DNA of 38,956 nucleotides from CAZWSC01 sp964636385 (GTDB lineage Bacteria; Eisenbacteria; RBG-16-71-46; CAIMUX01), in NCBI GenBank assembly GCA_964636385.1, contig CAZWSC010000117.1, positions 1 through 38,956 of the forward strand, read 5' to 3'. The position numbers were made by a program, and so were the translations under genes. Below the pieces are notes generated by a model that did not search any database, was not told the origin of the DNA, and worked only from the letters and a program-made list of their open reading frames with translations. Position 1 is the first letter of the stretch. Each line of letters begins with the position of its first letter. Positions 35,387 through 38,956 of the stretch are shown one piece after another.

Positions 35387-36145
35387 ATGTCCGGACCAGT
35401 CTCCATGGAAGCCGCCCTGGAGAGAGCGACCGCCGGCCTGCGGGTCTGGATCTGGCTGGCGCTCTCTGCCGCAGGCGGCGGTGCGGCCATATTCCTGCGG
35501 CTTCCGATTCTGGTTCCGGTGATCCAGGCAGCCCTGGTGTGGCCGGTGCTGTGGATCGACCTTCGCAGGGGCAGGCCGGGCACCGCCGTGGGACACATGC
35601 TGGCGTGGGCCCTTATGGCGTCGATCGTCGTGATCGAGATCTCGATCCACGCTCCTGAGGCGGCGGCGGAGGGAATCCTTGCAGGAAGCTCGTACAGGGA
35701 CGAGATGTTCCGCTTCATCCGCACAGGCCGTGGGCCCGAAGGCGAACCATCGGAGTTCATCCAACAGCACTTCCTGCACTATGCGCTGACTCTCGTTGCG
35801 TCGCTCATGACGGTGGGGTTTGCCGGGCTTGCCCTGGGATGCGTTCTGCTCAACTACATGAATTTCTACGTGGGAACACTGGTGCTGGAGGGGGCGCGTC
35901 CCGTGCTGGGGACCCTGTTCGGCTGGCCGGTGTGGTCGATCCTGCGCGTCATCGGATTCGTCTGTGGATCGATCGCGGCAGCCGATTTCCTCCTGGCACG
36001 CATCCTGAGACGCGCACCATGGAATCCGGAGAATGTGCGCAGGCTCTTCCTCTGGAGCATCGGCCTGTTCCTGGCCGACATCGTGCTGAAGGCCGTGCTC
36101 GCGGAACACTGGAGGGGCGTGCTTGAACGCGCGCTCCTCCCTTGA
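35387..36145 (+). CDS. Unknown integral membrane protein following the UbiA-family gene
   Basis: The 252-aa protein has about six hydrophobic segments: two early ones (WIWLALSAAGGGAAIFL; PVIQAALVWPVLWI), then AVGHMLAWALMASIVVIEI, a soluble loop (SYRDEMFRFIRTGRGPEGEP), then YALTLVASLMTVGFAGLALG, ILRVIGFVCGSIAAADFLL and LFLWSIGLFLADIVLKAV. I do not recognise a family; the long loop with EFIQQHFLHY before the fourth helix could carry an active site. It begins 15 bases after the UbiA stop and is surely co-transcribed, so it may act on the same lipid. GTG 35381 is an equally possible start. Confidence 0.75.
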   Translation: MSGPVSMEAALERATAGLRVWIWLALSAAGGGAAIFLRLPILVPVIQAALVWPVLWIDLRRGRPGTAVGHMLAWALMASIVVIEISIHAPEAAAEGILAGSSYRDEMFRFIRTGRGPEGEPSEFIQQHFLHYALTLVASLMTVGFAGLALGCVLLNYMNFYVGTLVLEGARPVLGTLFGWPVWSILRVIGFVCGSIAAADFLLARILRRAPWNPENVRRLFLWSIGLFLADIVLKAVLAEHWRGVLERALLP

Positions 36146-36160
36146 ACCCGGCATCCCTCC

Positions 36161-38035
36161 CTACTCCGGAGCCTCCAGCCTGGCCTGCATCACAACATCC
36201 CAGTTGATCTCGACAGGGAACTCATCCCGCCGCGAATCAAGAAGGATCTGAAGCAGCGAATCGGCGCGGGTCTCGATGATCTCCCGCCTGATGTCCCTGA
36301 AGACCTCTTCGTACGGCTGCGTACCTTCGGGCACGATTTCCTGGACCCTTGCCACGGTAAACGACTGACCAACCGGTATCGGCTCGGACACGCCGCCCGG
36401 AGGAAGACTGAAGAGCACATCGTCGAGCATTGGCGACGAACCGTAGGCCATCAACGGGGTGCCTCTACCGCCAATGATCTCGATCGAATCATCTTCCGGG
36501 GAAAGGCGGGCCCTGATCTGTTCCACCGACATGCCCTGCCTCATGAGTTGCGCGGCCTTCGCCGCATTTTCACGGGAAGAGGATCCCATCGCAACGAACC
36601 GGCGTTGTTCGGGCATGTAGTACTGATCCAGATTCGCTTCGTACGTCGCGCGCACCTCATCATCGGATGGTATCGCCCTGGATCTCACCTCCGTCCTGTA
36701 GAACACCCGGGTGCGGATCTCCTTCTCGCGCTCCCCGACCTCACGGACAACCTCAGGATCCCGGTCGAGCCCCTGTGCCATGGCGTCGCGCGGCTGCAGC
36801 CAGATGAGGGCAATCTCCCGGAGCACCTTCTCCACATCACGATTGTCCTCGAACCTGGGCCAGCCGATTGCCGGAAGTGTCATCAGCTGGTCAATCACGT
36901 GCACCGGGTGTATGACCCCGTCCGGTACGTTCATCGTTGCGAGTACGCGATCGCTGTCGGCCTCCGGAATGGGGTTCGATGTCCACGGGACCCTGCTGAC
37001 GGCCTCGGAGAGATCATCATCGTCGGAAGAATCCGGTTCTCCGTATCGCTTCAGCGTGGAAGTCCGGTCACGGAGGAAGGCCGTCATCCACGTTACCTCC
37101 ACGGGATCCACGGTGTACCCGTACTTCCGCAGCAGATTCTCCTCGAACTCCGTACGTGCCTCACGTACCGCGACGGCGCTGAGCTCCGCCTCCAACCTGA
37201 CCCGCTCCACATCCAGCGCCCCCCTGGCCGGGTTTGGTTTCTCGTCCATAACCTTGAAGATCTGGTACCCCTGGCTCCAGGGATACGGCCCTCCCAGCCC
37301 GTCCTTCGGAAGGCTGAAGACCTTGTCCCGGACACCCAGCGGGAGGTCATAGTAATCCAGCCATCCCAGGTCTCCTCCGCTTTCACGGCTCCTTTCATCC
37401 TGGCTCTGACCGCGAGCCACCGCGGCAAAGGCGGCACCCTGCTTGAGGCGGCTGATTATCCCCTCGGCGGCCTCCTGATCGTGGACGAAGATGTATCCCA
37501 GCCTGAGGCGGCGGCCGAGCCGTTCATACGCGCTTTCCAGGTCCTGGCGGGAGGCATCGAAAGCCTCTCGGAACTCTTTCCTGTGGAGGGCCTCTATCAT
37601 TGCCCGCTCGCGATGATCCGCCAACCTCTGAGCGGAAGCGGGCGGCAACTCCTGGACTTCGGCGGCGGCCAGCACCTCGAGAAGGGCCTGATCGATGTAG
37701 GCCGGCACGAAGGCCCGAAGACTGCTCGTATCGGCGGGCACCCCCTCCTCTACGGTGTGCTCCCAGAACGCCTTCTCGAACTCGTCCAGGTGGAAGGGGA
37801 CCCCCCCAACCGTCACGGCGACAGATCTGCCCTTTGGTTCCTGCTCCGCGCATCCTCCCACAAACCCTGTCCCGGCCAGGGCAATCACCAGGGCCAGTGA
37901 GATGGTTCTGCAGGCCGACGGAAGCACCCGGAGTGAACCGCGGGTGGAGAACTGCGGGGACGGCCGCGCGACGACCGTGAGCGGCGGCGTGATTCGATCC
38001 GGACTACACTCCGGGCGGGAGTCAGTGATCTGCAT
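36161..38035 (-). CDS. Parvulin-type peptidyl-prolyl isomerase lipoprotein (SurA/PrsA-like)
   Basis: The 624-aa protein starts at ATG 38035 (GGAG 5-6 bases ahead) with an unusually long n-region before a lipoprotein signal (ISLALVIALAGTGFVGGC, Cys62). An N-terminal chaperone region follows. A first parvulin domain spans about residues 180-275 (LGYIFVHDQEAAEGIISRL, GGDLGWLDYYDLPLGVRDKV), and a second, more divergent one about 500-600 (RRFVAMGSSSRENAAKAAQL, MLDDVLFSLPPGGVSEPIPV). It should fold outer-membrane or exported proteins in the periplasm while anchored to a membrane. It converges on the membrane-protein gene, 15 bases away. Its own promoter is visible upstream. Confidence 0.88.
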   Translation of the reverse strand: MQITDSRPECSPDRITPPLTVVARPSPQFSTRGSLRVLPSACRTISLALVIALAGTGFVGGCAEQEPKGRSVAVTVGGVPFHLDEFEKAFWEHTVEEGVPADTSSLRAFVPAYIDQALLEVLAAAEVQELPPASAQRLADHRERAMIEALHRKEFREAFDASRQDLESAYERLGRRLRLGYIFVHDQEAAEGIISRLKQGAAFAAVARGQSQDERSRESGGDLGWLDYYDLPLGVRDKVFSLPKDGLGGPYPWSQGYQIFKVMDEKPNPARGALDVERVRLEAELSAVAVREARTEFEENLLRKYGYTVDPVEVTWMTAFLRDRTSTLKRYGEPDSSDDDDLSEAVSRVPWTSNPIPEADSDRVLATMNVPDGVIHPVHVIDQLMTLPAIGWPRFEDNRDVEKVLREIALIWLQPRDAMAQGLDRDPEVVREVGEREKEIRTRVFYRTEVRSRAIPSDDEVRATYEANLDQYYMPEQRRFVAMGSSSRENAAKAAQLMRQGMSVEQIRARLSPEDDSIEIIGGRGTPLMAYGSSPMLDDVLFSLPPGGVSEPIPVGQSFTVARVQEIVPEGTQPYEEVFRDIRREIIETRADSLLQILLDSRRDEFPVEINWDVVMQARLEAPE

Positions 38036-38084
38036 CTCTCTACTCCTGTCTGATCAGGGTTGCCATCCCATGAATTCGGTCCGC

Positions 38085-38114
38085 ATGATACCCTCTCCGA
38101 GGTTGCCCTGACAA
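38085..38114 (-). promoter_or_regulatory. Sigma70-type promoter of the parvulin lipoprotein gene
   Basis: On the minus strand TTGTCA (38109-38114) and TATCAT (38085-38090) are 18 bases apart, and transcription would start near 38078, about 43 bases before the ATG. The spacing and five-of-six matches in both boxes make this a good candidate. The rest of the 190-base gap up to the plus-strand glycosyltransferase shows no clear promoter for that gene. Confidence 0.6.
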
Positions 38115-38225
38115 GTGGCGCCAGACCATGCGGAGTGCAGATAGAGCCGCAACAGGCCGTTAACCAGTCTGAGGCATGGAAGGTCCATGCCCCCATCGAG
38201 AGAGGTCCGATCAGGATTCCGTCAC

Positions 38226-38956
38226 TTGGAAAAGAACAGCACAGACAGCCTCACGATCTTCTTCCCCGCCTACAACGACTGGGGAACGATCGCATCCATG
38301 GTCACCCTGGCGCACTGCGTGGCCAGGGAGCTGACCGAGGACTTCGAGATCGTCGTGGTAAACGACGCCAGCCCCGATCACACTGCCCGGATCCTGGAGG
38401 AGCTGGAACGCCTCTACCCCGGCACGTTCCGCACGGTGACGCATGAGCGCAACAGGGGCTATGGTGGAGCGCTTCGCAGCGGCTTCGAGACCTCACGCAA
38501 GAGATTCATCTTCTACACCGACGGGGATGCCCAGTACGACGTCAGGGAGCTTCGCCTGCTCTGGGAAAAGCGGGCTGACGCCGACCTCGTCAACGGCTAC
38601 AAGATCCGCCGGTCCGATCCCTGGTATCGTGCCGTCGTGGGCCGGATCTACCATCACTTCACGCGCGCCATCTTCCGGCTCCGGGTCCGTGACGTGGACT
38701 GCGATTTCCGCCTGATCCGGCGTGAGCCCTTCCGGAAGATCGAGCTGACCGTGGACTCAGGCCTGATCTGCGTGGAGATGATGGCGCGAATGGCACAGGC
38801 TCGATTCCGTGTCGAAGAAGTTCCTGTCCGGCACTATCATCGCATGCACGGGAGATCACAGTTCTTCAACATCCCCCGCGTGGCCAGGGTGGCCTGGGGG
38901 ATGTTCGGGCTGTGGTGGAGAATCTTCGTCCAGGCACCCCGGCCCGTCGCCAGGGA
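38226..38956 (+). CDS. Family 2 glycosyltransferase (polyprenol-phosphate mannosyltransferase-like), cut by window edge
   Basis: The frame is open to the last base, so at least 243 residues are present. It has the GT-A start LTIFFPAYNDWGTIASM, FEIVVVNDASPDHT (nucleotide binding), NRGYGGALRSGFE, and the metal motif FYTDGDAQYDVREL near residue 98. A later VDCDFRLIRREPFRKIEL and the C-terminal RVARVAWGMFGLWWRIF suggest a DPM1-like enzyme with a membrane-proximal tail. The acceptor is likely a polyprenyl phosphate. I chose TTG 38226 (AGGA 9 bases ahead) because codons between ATG 38187 and there have low third-position GC and family members start close to the first strand; ATG 38187 is possible. 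Confidence 0.85.
   Translation, partial: MEKNSTDSLTIFFPAYNDWGTIASMVTLAHCVARELTEDFEIVVVNDASPDHTARILEELERLYPGTFRTVTHERNRGYGGALRSGFETSRKRFIFYTDGDAQYDVRELRLLWEKRADADLVNGYKIRRSDPWYRAVVGRIYHHFTRAIFRLRVRDVDCDFRLIRREPFRKIELTVDSGLICVEMMARMAQARFRVEEVPVRHYHRMHGRSQFFNIPRVARVAWGMFGLWWRIFVQAPRPVAR

Noticed and set aside
38108..38138. Sigma54 promoter before the glycosyltransferase (GG..GC pair)
   Set aside because: The GG to GC distance is 11 rather than 10 bases.
38187..38225. ATG 38187 as start of the glycosyltransferase
   Set aside because: SD spacing is only about 3 bases and third-position GC of the extra codons is low; TTG 38226 fits the family better, though this is not certain.

Overview
The window is about 39 kb of GC-rich bacterial chromosome. 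It is densely coding, with many ATGA overlaps and third codon positions mostly G or C. Several features point to a Gram-negative (diderm) organism: lipoproteins with lipobox cysteines, a SurA-like periplasmic foldase, a WecA/MraY-type sugar-phosphate transferase, dTDP-sugar and UDP-sugar enzymes, and a gingipain-like C25 peptidase with a C-terminal sorting-type domain. Pyrimidine genes under PyrR control, a selenocysteine-containing SelD, and the C25/T9SS-like protein together suggest a lineage in or near the FCB group (Eisenbacteria, Krumholzibacteriota or Latescibacterota-like). This placement is inference; there is no rRNA in the window. I saw no IS element, CRISPR array, prophage, tRNA or rRNA.

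Layout by region. (1) 1-4.7 kb, minus strand: a sugar-nucleotide/surface-polysaccharide operon, ugd - rfbC-like - rfbB - SDR epimerase - wecA/mraY-like (cut by the left edge), driven by a good sigma70-type promoter at 4663-4691. (2) 4.7-12.1 kb, minus strand: a pyrimidine operon in the order leader ORF - pyrR - pyrB - pyrC - TPR lipoprotein - pyrK - pyrD - pyrF. It is preceded by a PyrR-type RNA hairpin that pairs with the Shine-Dalgarno of a 71-codon leader ORF, whose stop overlaps the TTG start of pyrR. (3) 12.2-20.9 kb, minus strand: a housekeeping block, vanZ-like - aspS - NYN/LOTUS protein - two small coiled-coil lipoproteins (one with LysM) - phoH - small membrane ORF - ybeY - two CBS/CorC-like membrane proteins - recO. 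(4) 21-26.1 kb: a signalling locus with a 1024-aa TPR-GAF-AAA+(GAFTGA)-Fis sigma54 activator and a small secreted acidic protein (minus), divergent from a GGDEF diguanylate cyclase (plus). (5) 26.1-34.1 kb, minus strand: a C25 peptidase, clpB, and selD with an in-frame UGA. (6) 34.4-36.1 kb, plus strand: a UbiA-family prenyltransferase and an unknown membrane protein. (7) 36.2-38.0 kb: a two-domain parvulin-type lipoprotein (minus). (8) 38.2 kb to the end: a family 2 glycosyltransferase (plus), cut by the right edge.

How the genes work together. The pyr operon covers every step from carbamoyl aspartate to UMP except pyrE and carAB, and its class 1B DHODH (PyrD+PyrK) uses NAD. The ugd/rfb cassette feeds UDP- and dTDP-sugars to lipid-linked glycan synthesis begun by the WecA/MraY-like enzyme. 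The items most worth checking are the PyrR hairpin/leader-ORF arrangement, the selenocysteine SelD that ordinary gene callers would truncate, the TPR lipoprotein embedded in the pyr operon, and the sigma54 activator/GGDEF locus.
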